Positions 7,422-15,523 of a stretch of DNA of 19,947 nucleotides are shown here, piece by piece. A program made the position numbers and the translations under genes. The notes under the pieces are model-generated. The model was not told the DNA's origin. It searched no databases and saw only the letters and a program-made list of their open reading frames with translations. Origin of the DNA: Caldifarciminota bacterium (GTDB taxonomy: Bacteria > Hydrothermota > Hydrothermia > B15-G9 > WFZT01); NCBI GenBank assembly GCA_026991055.1, contig JALXCE010000174.1, positions 1 through 19,947 on the forward strand, read 5' to 3'. Within the stretch, counting starts at the first letter, position 1; the number at the start of each line of letters is the position of its first letter.

Positions 7422-9194
7422 ATGATCAAAGCACTTATTGAAATTGGGAGGAGCGTTCGAGATCTGTACCCGATGCCACTTGTAGAAATTCCATATAGAC
7501 AAAAGGGTACAACAAGTGAGTTAAATCAGTCGCAGAAGAAAAAGAGGAAAGATGAACCCAAAGTACTTGTTGTGGAGCTTCACTCAAATACTGAAAATTT
7601 TCTGGAAACTTCGGAAATTTACATTATCGATTACACACCGGACGATGTGCTTGAGAAATATTTCTTCCGTGACAAAACGTCAGCCAATGGGCCTGCTGAA
7701 TCTTTAAGTTTCAAACTGCCACCGAAACCTTCGACTTTGAGACAAAGGCTTGGTATACTTACGTTATTAGGCTATAAAGCAGATATCGAGACGATTGCAG
7801 AGAAAATTGAGCAAAAACTCGAGGATTTTCGTAAAAAGGGGGAAATTAGGCAGTCAACACTCGTGGTATTAAAAATTGACGGTAAATGGCCTGCCGAGAA
7901 TAAAAAATTAAGGGAAAATTTCGTCAAAAATTTCCTCGAAAAACTCGGTAGTTACAAAGGCAAAGCAATATGGAAAACTCGTGCTGTTTGTCATGGGTGT
8001 GGCGAGGAAAAGTTGGTTTATGGCGGAGTGGGAGATTTGTTGAAATTTTATACTGTAGATAAATATGGCTATGCGCCTGAACTAAACCCTAAAATTGCGT
8101 GGAAGCAATATGCCCTTTGCGAAGATTGCATCTTCGACCTCGAACGAGGTAAAAGGGCAGTCGATGACTTTTTAAAATGGCGTTTTTACGGTAAGGAATT
8201 CTGGTTATTGCCTGTATCTTCGGGAGAACTCAGGAGAATACTGGATAATTTCAAACAACTACACGTAGAGCTTAGCGGCAAACCGTACTTTGAAGGGTTT
8301 GAGTCATTTGAAGATAAATTGATTTATGAAGCCTCGAGACAGGAAACGGCTCTTTCATATCATTTTATTTTTGCCGAGGATGATCAACAGGCAATCCGGA
8401 TAAGGCTCCACATTGAAGAAGTTTTGCCCTCTGTTTTAAGTCAATATGTAAACACGAAAATTGAGCACGAGCAGGAATTTAGACATTCGATTTATCAGGT
8501 AGTTTCTAATACTAAAAACCTTTATTTCAATTTCTTTTCCTCACCCAGTTTAAGGGCTAATAAACAAAGACCGGGCTTTACGGATGAGGATTTTTATATG
8601 CTCGTTGATAAAGTTTTTAGGCGCTCTCCTGTTGACGAAAAATATTTGATTTCAAAGGCCATGTCCCGGATTAGCAAGGACATGGTGGAAACAGAAGAGC
8701 ATGGGAAAATTCCTTTATGGCCTGTCCTTGAAACGCTCCTTTCACTTGAGTTTTTACTCAAATGGGGCATACTTAAAAGAAAAACTGGAGGTGTTGTTAT
8801 GAATACACTACCTTATGAAGAGTTTTTTGAGAGGCACAGTGAGTTCTTTAACCATCCTGCCAAGAGAGGGCTTGTTCTCCTTGGTGTCCTTGTTCAGAAT
8901 TTTCTTAACTATCAACACCATTTGCGTGGCTCAACACCATTTATGAAGGTGTTAAAAAATCTCATTCTTGACCAGAAGGATGTGCAGAAAGTATATGTCA
9001 CTCTCCAAAATAAGATGAATGAATATGAGATAGGACATTGGTGGCCTGAGCTTCGTGAAGGGGTGAGTCTGAGCTTCATCGAGGCAGGTGATAAGTGGCC
9101 ACTTTCACCAGAAGAAATCGGATTCTACATTGCAGTCGGTATGGCATTACACTCACATCCTGCGTTTAGAAAAGAGGAACATGAAGAACAATAA
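7422..9194 (+). CDS. cas8b: Type I-B CRISPR Cascade large subunit Cas8b (Csh1 family)
   Basis: The 590-residue protein begins MIKALIEIGR and matches Csh1/TM1802-like Cas8b in length, position and the zinc-ribbon pair C190-HG-C193 and C233-ED-C236. Cas8b is the large Cascade subunit, which recognises the PAM and recruits Cas3. An earlier ATG at 7410 overlaps the GGAGGG ribosome site (7412-7417), which serves ATG 7422 with 4-5 nt spacing, so 7422 is chosen. It is the first gene of the operon, where cas6 would often be found. The downstream neighbour is not cas7 but a broken nucleotidyltransferase gene whose start lies 14 nt inside cas8b. Confidence 0.9.
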   Translation: MIKALIEIGRSVRDLYPMPLVEIPYRQKGTTSELNQSQKKKRKDEPKVLVVELHSNTENFLETSEIYIIDYTPDDVLEKYFFRDKTSANGPAESLSFKLPPKPSTLRQRLGILTLLGYKADIETIAEKIEQKLEDFRKKGEIRQSTLVVLKIDGKWPAENKKLRENFVKNFLEKLGSYKGKAIWKTRAVCHGCGEEKLVYGGVGDLLKFYTVDKYGYAPELNPKIAWKQYALCEDCIFDLERGKRAVDDFLKWRFYGKEFWLLPVSSGELRRILDNFKQLHVELSGKPYFEGFESFEDKLIYEASRQETALSYHFIFAEDDQQAIRIRLHIEEVLPSVLSQYVNTKIEHEQEFRHSIYQVVSNTKNLYFNFFSSPSLRANKQRPGFTDEDFYMLVDKVFRRSPVDEKYLISKAMSRISKDMVETEEHGKIPLWPVLETLLSLEFLLKWGILKRKTGGVVMNTLPYEEFFERHSEFFNHPAKRGLVLLGVLVQNFLNYQHHLRGSTPFMKVLKNLILDQKDVQKVYVTLQNKMNEYEIGHWWPELREGVSLSFIEAGDKWPLSPEEIGFYIAVGMALHSHPAFRKEEHEEQ

Positions 9195-9510
9195 AGTGCT
9201 TGAGGTTATAAAACACACTGTTAAAGATGAACTTAAAGCTCATGGTTTTGAAGTCCGTAAGATATTGTTTTTTGGAAGTAGGGCAAGAAATGAAGCAAAA
9301 GAGAACAGTGACTGGGATACTTTTGTGATTGTTGATAAACCAATTGGTTTTGCAACAAAGTGAAAAGTGGCAACAAAGATCCGTCGAAGACTCATTAAGA
9401 AAGGTATTACAATTGATATAATTGTCCAACCTGAGTCGGTAATAGAATCTCAAAAGGACAATGTTGGATATCTGACCTATTACGTGATGCGTGAATGTGT
9501 TGAGATATGA
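9181..9510 (+). pseudogene. MNT-type nucleotidyltransferase interrupted by an in-frame TGA
   Basis: The frame encodes a minimal nucleotidyltransferase with the catalytic pattern GSRAR-x7-SDWD (GS-x10-D-x-D) and the usual C-terminal half (KIRRRLIKKGITIDIIV and onward to 9510). It is broken by TGA at 9361-9363, 61 codons in. Other genes here use TGA as a true stop, so recoding is unlikely. Two copies of GCAACAAAG (9352-9360, 9370-9378) bracket the stop; removing 18 bp would restore one continuous frame. Such proteins usually act as the antitoxin beside a HEPN toxin. Here no HEPN gene follows, only a 28-codon frame (9507-9593) overlapping the stop as ATGA. The first half alone could still be made. 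Confidence 0.8.
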
Positions 9511-9593
9511 ATGAATTGACTTCAATTGTTGTAAATCAACTTATCAACATTTATAGAAATGGAGGTAAGCTTGATAATTCCTACAGAAGATAA
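9507..9593 (+). other. 28-codon frame coupled to the MNT stop, possible partner-gene remnant
   Basis: ATG 9507 overlaps the MNT stop as ATGA, the arrangement commonly seen between an MNT gene and its HEPN partner. The frame (MNELTSIVVNQLINIYRNGG...) stops after 28 codons inside the start of the next gene. It is too short to assign and may be chance. Confidence 0.2.
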
Positions 9594-10146
9594 TTTCATA
9601 GATTGGCTGCTAAGTGGAATAAAAGAGTATTTTTGGAGATTAGGGTATAGAGTAAAAACTATCTCTATAGGGCAAGTTAAAGAAAAACAATGTCCTGTAG
9701 ATAGAGTACTTGCAATAGGCAACAAAATTATAGGTCTTCAATGTAAAAGGCCAACATCGTCCAACCCACCATTCAAGTATGATTTGAGAGATAACCAGCA
9801 TGAGTTGATATCAAAATCCAAATGGATTTTTTATTGTTTGCCTGATTTCATAGACTGGAGATTTCAAGATGTCGCATTATTTCATTTCAAATTTGCCCGC
9901 GCATCTGAATTAAGAACCAACAAAAATAAAATTGTTTCTGTTAATAAATATTACCGATGGGGGAGTTTTGTCCAAGCCATATTCTCGTGCAATGAAGGTG
10001 TCGAAGTAGAGAATGTTGAAAAAATCATTGATGAAATCCTTCAAAACCCGGAAAGTATTTATTTATCTCTTAATTATAGGGCTGAGGAATTGTATATAAT
10101 CAGAAATATTCCTTACGAATCGTTTTTGGAAAGTGAACCAGCTTGA
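9571..10146 (+). CDS. Unrecognised protein with PD-(D/E)XK-like nuclease signature, inserted between cas8b and cas7
   Basis: I do not recognise the family. From TTG 9571 the protein has 191 residues and no membrane segment. The N-terminal part shows a helix with E19 (GIKEYFWRLGY), then PVDRVLAIG with D44, and GLQCKRP with Q57-x-K59: the E...D...(E/Q)-x-K spacing seen in many PD-(D/E)XK nucleases with Q in place of E. The rest includes aromatic-rich segments (KWIFYCLPDFIDW) and no Cas6-like glycine-rich loop. GGAGGT (9561-9566) lies 4 nt before TTG 9571; ATG 9559 is in frame but overlaps that ribosome site and has none of its own. The DNA looks more AT-rich than the flanking cas genes, hinting at later insertion. 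cas7 follows after 29 nt. Confidence 0.65.
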   Translation: MIIPTEDNFIDWLLSGIKEYFWRLGYRVKTISIGQVKEKQCPVDRVLAIGNKIIGLQCKRPTSSNPPFKYDLRDNQHELISKSKWIFYCLPDFIDWRFQDVALFHFKFARASELRTNKNKIVSVNKYYRWGSFVQAIFSCNEGVEVENVEKIIDEILQNPESIYLSLNYRAEELYIIRNIPYESFLESEPA

Positions 10147-10175
10147 TTATTTAATCATTTTGAAGGAGGTGCACG

Positions 10176-11192
10176 ATGAATTATCTCAAAAATAGGTCCG
10201 AGTTTTTGTTCATCTATGATGTCAAGGATGCCAATCCAAATGGCGATCCACTGGATGAGAATAAACCAAGGGTTGATGAAGAAACTGGCCAAATTATTGT
10301 TACCGATGTGAGACTCAAAAGAACCATCAGGGATTATCTATTAAAACTAATAGATCAAGGAGATAGCCGAGTGGCGGGACAAGATATTTTTGTGAAGGAA
10401 GTCCGAGATGAAGAAGGGTATCTTTTCGATGCGAAAACCCGAGCTCGTGAGTTTGTTGGTGAAAAGCAGGGAGAATTTTATGAGCTTAAAAAGATTGTTA
10501 GGACAGAGATCCCTAAGCAATGTTTAGATGTGAGACTTTTTGGTGCTGTGATCCCGATTGAATTTAAAGTTAAAGGAAAGAAAACCGGTCAAAGCGGTTC
10601 GGTAATTATGACAGGACCGGTTCAATTTCGATTTGGCCGTTCATTACAAAGAGTCGAAATAAACCATATTAAGGGAACAGGTGCATTTGCTGATAAGTAT
10701 GATGAGAAGAACAAGAAAACCCAGTTTACCTTCCGTGAAGAATGGATAGTACCTTATGCCTTGATTGCCTTCCACGGCGTGGCCAACGAATATGCTGCAA
10801 AGGAAACTCGTCTTACCGAAGATGACCTTGCCCTTATGGTAGAAGCGATGTGGAATGGCACAAAGGATTTAATCACTCGTAGCAAATTTGGCCAGATGCC
10901 AAGATTACTGCTTAGAATAGTGTATAAAGAAGGTTCAGATTTCTATATTGGAGACCTCGATAAACTCGTCACATGGGTTCCCAAAGACGGTTTTCGTGAA
11001 GAGCAGGTTCGCGATATCACCGAAGGAACACTTAAAGTAGAAAACCTTTTAGATGCTATTGCTAAATATCAAGACAAAATTGATCACATAGAAATTGCCG
11101 TTCACGACCGACTTGTTACAGAGCCAGATATATTGATGGGGCTGAAAGAAAAGCTTGGTGAGAATAAAGTTACAAACCTTGGACTGTCATGA
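10176..11192 (+). CDS. cas7: Type I-B Cascade backbone subunit Cas7 (Csh2 family)
   Basis: The 338-residue protein opens with the RRM strand and loop EFLFIYDVKDANPNGDPL (9-26), followed by VTDVRLKRTIRDYL, the hallmark of Csh2/Csd2-type Cas7. Cas7 forms the helical backbone that holds the crRNA spacer and supports pairing with the target. A strong ribosome site GAAGGAGGTG (10161-10170) precedes ATG 10176, suggesting strong expression, which fits the need for several copies per complex. Its stop overlaps the cas5 start by 4 nt (ATGA). The lone AT-rich insertion upstream separates it from cas8b. Confidence 0.94.
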   Translation: MNYLKNRSEFLFIYDVKDANPNGDPLDENKPRVDEETGQIIVTDVRLKRTIRDYLLKLIDQGDSRVAGQDIFVKEVRDEEGYLFDAKTRAREFVGEKQGEFYELKKIVRTEIPKQCLDVRLFGAVIPIEFKVKGKKTGQSGSVIMTGPVQFRFGRSLQRVEINHIKGTGAFADKYDEKNKKTQFTFREEWIVPYALIAFHGVANEYAAKETRLTEDDLALMVEAMWNGTKDLITRSKFGQMPRLLLRIVYKEGSDFYIGDLDKLVTWVPKDGFREEQVRDITEGTLKVENLLDAIAKYQDKIDHIEIAVHDRLVTEPDILMGLKEKLGENKVTNLGLS

Positions 11193-11938
11193 GGGTTATA
11201 TCGTTTAAAATCTGGGGAGATTATGCACATTTCAGACGGCATTATTCAACAAGTTCTCCTTTGACTCACTCAATTCCACCACCGAGTGCGTTGCGCGGAC
11301 TTGTTGGCGCGATCATGGGGTACTCAAGAGGCGAGTATCCAGAAAAACTCGGACCGGAGGATGCAAAATTTGGCGTTAGATTACTCCAGCCTGTCAAAAA
11401 AATCAGACTCGGTGTTAATTACATGGACACGAAAGATGGCTCATGGGTTCAGCTTGATTGGAATAGTTTGCGTCCAATTATCGAAAAGGATACACATGGT
11501 AACCTTAGACTACACACCCAGGTCCGAATGGAATTTCTGAAAGATCCAACTTTTGAAATATTTTTCCACCACAATGACAATTCATTGATGGACGAACTGG
11601 CTGATAGGTTAAAAGACCATCGCTTGGTTTTCACTCCGTATCTCGGGATTACCGAATGTATCGCAAATTTTGAATTCCTGTGGGATAGGGATGTAAGACC
11701 AGTTGAAGGCCTCATGGAGGTGGTGAGTGCATTCAGCCTGGACGCTGTTAAGGATTTTAAACTTAATGGGGGTATGGGAATTGTCAGAGAAAGGATTCCA
11801 CTCTTCATTGATGCGCAAAGAATTAGGTCTGCAAGTCGTGAGGTTATATTTAATCCTTTTGCGGAACCGATTTTGGCCGAAGTTGAGGGTACATTTGCTT
11901 ACCCTGATGAAGCAAATAAAGCCTTTGCCTTTCTCTGA
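11189..11938 (+). CDS. cas5: Type I-B Cascade subunit Cas5 (Cas5b/Cas5h)
   Basis: The 249-residue protein starts MRVISFKIWGDYAHFRRHYS and continues to SIPPPSALRGLVGAIMG, the conserved N-terminal RRM and helix of Cas5, where the loop meets the 5' handle of the crRNA. The second half (YPDEANKAFAFL at the end, preceded by VEGTFAYP) is consistent with Cas5h. It overlaps cas7 by 4 nt (ATGA) and ends 2 nt before cas3, so Cascade and the effector nuclease are translationally linked. No catalytic ribonuclease histidine pattern like that of Cas5d was evident. Confidence 0.92.
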   Translation: MRVISFKIWGDYAHFRRHYSTSSPLTHSIPPPSALRGLVGAIMGYSRGEYPEKLGPEDAKFGVRLLQPVKKIRLGVNYMDTKDGSWVQLDWNSLRPIIEKDTHGNLRLHTQVRMEFLKDPTFEIFFHHNDNSLMDELADRLKDHRLVFTPYLGITECIANFEFLWDRDVRPVEGLMEVVSAFSLDAVKDFKLNGGMGIVRERIPLFIDAQRIRSASREVIFNPFAEPILAEVEGTFAYPDEANKAFAFL

Positions 11939-11940
11939 TT

Positions 11941-14319
11941 ATGTCGAATCTTGAGTCGCATCCGGGAATACCACTTGAGAAACACTTAATCGATGTAAAA
12001 AATCGTATTCAGTCTTTTTGCGATGAGATGGAGATTTCGGATGAAATATGTAAGGTAGCTTATCTTGCTGCCCTCACACATGATCTTGGTAAGGCCACAG
12101 CTTATTTTCAAAGGCATTTAAAAGGTGAGCGCATAGACCCTTTTCTTTCAACACATGCACTTTTATCATCAGTTCTTGCAGTATGGCACTGGAAGGACCA
12201 GATTCCACCTGAATTAAGACTACCGCTCTTTATCTCTGTAAGGTCTCATCATTCCAATCCTTCAAGTCCATCAAATATGGTGGACCCAAAACATGAATGG
12301 AAAGACCTTGAGAAGCAGGTTAAATCAATCGATCCGGAGCAATTTACTGACCTGCTATCTTCAATTGGTCTTCCCTACAATCCCCATGGAGACCTTTTAC
12401 CTTCTTTCCAGAAATTCAGAGAAGAATTTACGTGGTCACCTGAGGTTGAGAATACAAGAGGAATCAATACTTACTTTACCACCAATCTTCTCCTCGGTAT
12501 GCTGGTGGATGCGGATATCAGGGCTGTGATCGGATTAAATGCGAATGGAAACAGGGTGGAAATACCATCTGACATTGTTGATAGATTCCTTGAAAATCTG
12601 AGTAGTGAAGCTCCGATAAATTCATTAAGACAGGAGTTTTATCGCACAGTTACCGAAAATATCGAGATTTTGGGCCTTGAAAACCAATTCCTATCTATCA
12701 CTGCCCCTACAGGCATCGGGAAGACGTTTGCGGGCTTCTCAGCCGCAGTGCGGTTGAGAAACATGATTTTCAACCAAACCGAAAGACTCCCGCGCATCAT
12801 CTACGTCCTGCCTTTCACGAGCATTATAGACCAGAATTTTGAAGTCATTAAAGACATCCTAAACTTTGCAGGGATCGAGGATAGCGTTTTACTGAAACAT
12901 CACTTCAGGGCAAGTCCTTCGCAATCCACAAAAGGAATTAAAGCTGAAGATGTGTGGAGATCGCTCGAAGAAACCGCAAATTTGAGGAACCGAAAGGGAG
13001 ATGACCCGTTAAAACGCTATGAACAGGCTCATACCCGTGTGGAGACATGGGATGGAGAGGTCATAATCACTACCTTCGTCAGATTTTACGAAACACTTTT
13101 CACAAATCGTCGCTCCGAGATGCGAAGACTCCACAGACTTGCAGGTAGCGTGGTCATTCTTGATGAAGTTCAGAATATCCCTGTGAAATACTGGGAGGCA
13201 ACTGAAGAGGTCCTTAAGTTCCTTGCTGATAGCTGGGACACACGGTTTATCTTGATGACTGCCACAAGACCGGCTTTGCTTGAAAACGCAAAGGAGCTTA
13301 CTGAACCTCACAAAAAAGCCTTTTTTAACAAACTTTCAAGGACAAAACTTAACGTTGAACATGAACCTGTTCCCTACCCAAAAGTTGACCATTGGCTAAT
13401 CCCAAAAATTCGCTCCGCAAAAAGTTTTATGGTAGTCATGAATACCATTCGCTCAGCCCAGGAGGTGTATGAGGAATTAAGAAGCCAGCTTGATGATTTC
13501 AAACTCTATTTTCTATCAGCTTCGCTAATACCAGTACACCGCGAAGCACGTATCAAGGAGATTAAAGAAAGGCTCAAGGAGGGCCACAGAATCGCGCTTA
13601 TCACAACACAGGTTGTTGAAGCCGGGGTTGACCTCGATTTTGATATTGTTGTAAGGGACCTGGCACCTCTCGATTCCATCGTTCAGGCAGCGGGACGTTG
13701 CAACCGGAACTCTCAAAAAGGGACGGGAGGTGAAGTTTTTCTTGTCAAACTTAATAACCCCGAGCACGACGAAAGACGTCTTGCCTATTATATTTACGAT
13801 GCAGTGCTAATAAATACAACCGAAGAGGTCATTGGCAACCGTTATGTGCTGCCAGAAAATGCCTATTTGACGCTGGTTGAGGATTATTTCAGCAAGTTAC
13901 GGTATGAAAGGAGGAAAGCTCCTGATAAAAATTTACTCACAGCCGTTAATGCCTTAAATTACGATGGAATTGGAGGATTTTCCCTGATAGAACAGGGACC
14001 TCCTCAGATTCCCGTTTTTGTGGAATTTGATGAACGAGCAAAAGAACTTGTAGAAAAACTTAAAAAACTTGAAGAAATGCCTGCTAAAACCTATGATGAT
14101 CGAATGAAACGACGCACAATTTTCAGATCAATTGCTCCTGATCTCTGGGGCTATGTGGTTAATGTTCCGCTGGATGTGGCTGCCGGAGCCGGTGTCACAC
14201 AACTCCCTTATGCTACAAACTTTTTTTGTCTCCCCAGTGATCACCCAAATTTTGATGAAATCTATCGAGAGGATACGGGATTCTCGAGAAAAATTGAACA
14301 CATGACATGGTTTCTATGA
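11941..14319 (+). CDS. cas3: CRISPR-associated helicase/nuclease Cas3 (HD and SF2 helicase fused)
   Basis: The 792-residue protein has both activities used for target DNA destruction. The HD nuclease comes first: H15 (EKHLIDV), H47-D48 (THDLGK), H72 (STHALLS) and H103-H104 (RSHHSNP), all metal ligands expected for Cas3''. The SF2 helicase follows: Walker A TAPTGIGKT (about 254-262), LDEVQ (407-411), MTATRP (439-444) and motif VI VQAAGRCNRN (581-590). All key residues appear intact, so it should be active. ATG 11941 lies 2 nt after cas5 without a clear ribosome site, implying reinitiation after cas5. It shares ATGA with cas4. Confidence 0.96.
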   Translation: MSNLESHPGIPLEKHLIDVKNRIQSFCDEMEISDEICKVAYLAALTHDLGKATAYFQRHLKGERIDPFLSTHALLSSVLAVWHWKDQIPPELRLPLFISVRSHHSNPSSPSNMVDPKHEWKDLEKQVKSIDPEQFTDLLSSIGLPYNPHGDLLPSFQKFREEFTWSPEVENTRGINTYFTTNLLLGMLVDADIRAVIGLNANGNRVEIPSDIVDRFLENLSSEAPINSLRQEFYRTVTENIEILGLENQFLSITAPTGIGKTFAGFSAAVRLRNMIFNQTERLPRIIYVLPFTSIIDQNFEVIKDILNFAGIEDSVLLKHHFRASPSQSTKGIKAEDVWRSLEETANLRNRKGDDPLKRYEQAHTRVETWDGEVIITTFVRFYETLFTNRRSEMRRLHRLAGSVVILDEVQNIPVKYWEATEEVLKFLADSWDTRFILMTATRPALLENAKELTEPHKKAFFNKLSRTKLNVEHEPVPYPKVDHWLIPKIRSAKSFMVVMNTIRSAQEVYEELRSQLDDFKLYFLSASLIPVHREARIKEIKERLKEGHRIALITTQVVEAGVDLDFDIVVRDLAPLDSIVQAAGRCNRNSQKGTGGEVFLVKLNNPEHDERRLAYYIYDAVLINTTEEVIGNRYVLPENAYLTLVEDYFSKLRYERRKAPDKNLLTAVNALNYDGIGGFSLIEQGPPQIPVFVEFDERAKELVEKLKKLEEMPAKTYDDRMKRRTIFRSIAPDLWGYVVNVPLDVAAGAGVTQLPYATNFFCLPSDHPNFDEIYREDTGFSRKIEHMTWFL

Positions 14320-14816
14320 AATTTATAAGTCCACACGTTTTCCAGGCATACATGACATGTCCACGCGAAGCCTGGCTGGAATATCACTCGGTAACATCTG
14401 ACCAGGATCACGAATACCTTGCCCTTGGCCGTCTGATTCACGAAAGGTCTTATGAAAGGGATCGAAAGGAGATTTTTGTTGACCAGCTCCTTAAAATTGA
14501 CCTCTTTCGAGGCGAGCTTGTTGCTGAGGTGAAAAAAACCTCCCGTCACATCGAAGCGGCGAAGTTACAGCTTGCCTATTATCTCTATTACCTGAAGCAC
14601 GAAAAAGGCCTGACATTTGAAGGAATTTTGCTTTTTCCGAAGGAACGAAAGACCGAAAAGGTGAAACTCACAGAAGAGCTGGAACACAGGATTGAAGAGA
14701 TACTGAGACGTATGACTCCCATGCTCCTCAAGGATGAACCGCCGCCTGCCAGAAGGATTAAATACTGCCGAACATGTTCTTTTTTCGAATTTTGCTGGTC
14801 AGACGAGGGGGAATAA
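14316..14816 (+). CDS. cas4: CRISPR adaptation exonuclease Cas4
   Basis: The 166-residue protein has the Cas4/RecB-family features: C15 in MTCPREAWL, the nuclease residues D62 and E71-V-K73 in the segment from LLKID to VAEVKKTS, Q85-x-x-Y in motif III (KLQLAYY), and the C-terminal trio C151, C154 and C160 (CRTCSFFEFC), which with C15 bind the iron-sulfur cluster. Cas4 trims prespacers and helps choose the PAM side during spacer acquisition with Cas1-Cas2. ATG 14316 overlaps the cas3 stop as ATGA and is preferred over ATG 14307. Unusually, cas1 does not follow; two extra genes lie between. Confidence 0.93.
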   Translation: MKFISPHVFQAYMTCPREAWLEYHSVTSDQDHEYLALGRLIHERSYERDRKEIFVDQLLKIDLFRGELVAEVKKTSRHIEAAKLQLAYYLYYLKHEKGLTFEGILLFPKERKTEKVKLTEELEHRIEEILRRMTPMLLKDEPPPARRIKYCRTCSFFEFCWSDEGE

Positions 14817-14863
14817 GTGGGAAAATTCATAAGCCGACCTTATCATAAAAAGCGGAGGGAAAA

Positions 14864-15514
14864 GTGAGAGCCGCTCTTATCTGCGACATAAAGGGTTCGA
14901 GAAATATAGAGAACTGGAGAGAAATCTTCCTTAAAATCGAAGGAATTCTCCAGGAGCTCAATAAGTACCTTGGCAGGAATCTGTTTCTCCCCTTTGACTT
15001 CACCGTAGGGGATGAATTTCAGGGTGCTCTTATCACTCCCCGGCTAACTTACGAAGCGATTAAGTTTATGAAGGTCCGCATGCCTGTTGATTTTTACTGT
15101 GGTGTGGGATTCGGCTACATTGACACAACGATAGTGGACAGGAAAAGCCTGAGAGGTGATGCCTTCTATAGGGCAAGAGACGCAATAGACCGCGCAAAAA
15201 CCCTGAAAAGACAGGTCCTTGTAAATTCCGCAAGTGAAGATTATGACCTTGTGATAAATGCCCTCCTTTTGTCTGTAGAAACCATTGAAAAAGACTGGAC
15301 AAGAAGACAACGGGAAGTGGTAAACTATCTTAGACTAAATCCCGGAATCACCTACAAAGAAATAGCCGAACACTTCGGTGTATCAAAGCAAAATATCACA
15401 AAAATTATGAAAAATGCACGATTTGACACATTAAAGGAAATAGAGACCGCAATAAATACACTTTTAAGAATTGTAAACCATAACCGGTTTACTTTCAAAA
15501 GTAAACCAGAATAG
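14864..15514 (+). CDS. SatD-like protein with C-terminal HTH, inside the cas operon
   Basis: The 216-residue protein starts with GTG 14864 behind GGAGGG (14855-14860). Residues 1-115 match the SatD family pattern: ICDIKGSR (D8), FTVGDEFQGAL (G49-D50-E51-F52) and RGDAFYRARDAIDRAK (97-112). These three blocks fall in the order of the metal-binding and substrate blocks of class III nucleotide cyclases and GGDEF enzymes, a resemblance I note by eye only. Residues 146-200 form a winged HTH (TRRQREVVNYL, then YKEIAEHFGVSKQNITKIM) like MarR or sigma-70 region 4 DNA binders. It lies 47 nt after cas4 and 9 nt before a membrane gene. It may be a DNA-binding regulator with a nucleotide-binding sensor. 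SatD has been linked to acid tolerance and secretion in streptococci, with no settled activity. Confidence 0.72.
   Translation: MRAALICDIKGSRNIENWREIFLKIEGILQELNKYLGRNLFLPFDFTVGDEFQGALITPRLTYEAIKFMKVRMPVDFYCGVGFGYIDTTIVDRKSLRGDAFYRARDAIDRAKTLKRQVLVNSASEDYDLVINALLLSVETIEKDWTRRQREVVNYLRLNPGITYKEIAEHFGVSKQNITKIMKNARFDTLKEIETAINTLLRIVNHNRFTFKSKPE
15473..15507. promoter_or_regulatory. Cluster of three GTAAACC motifs forming two dyads, possible operator
   Basis: GTAAACC occurs at 15473-15479 and 15501-15507, and its complement GGTTTAC at 15486-15492. The last two extend to a perfect 10-bp inverted repeat GGTTTACTTT / AAAGTAAACC (15486-15495, 15498-15507) with a 2-nt centre. The cluster spans the last codons of the HTH gene and ends 16 nt before the membrane gene start. 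It could be a binding site for the HTH protein or an RNA hairpin controlling the next gene. Confidence 0.5.
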
Positions 15515-15523
15515 GTTGTCAAC

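Noticed and set aside
9361..9363. TGA read as an amino acid (genetic code change) in the MNT gene
   Set aside because: Several neighbouring genes, such as cas7, cas5, cas3 and cas1, use TGA as their natural stop at family-typical lengths.
9571..10146. Possibility that the unknown protein is the missing Cas6
   Set aside because: There is no RAMP-like N-terminus and no C-terminal glycine-rich loop; the motifs point to a nuclease-like fold instead.
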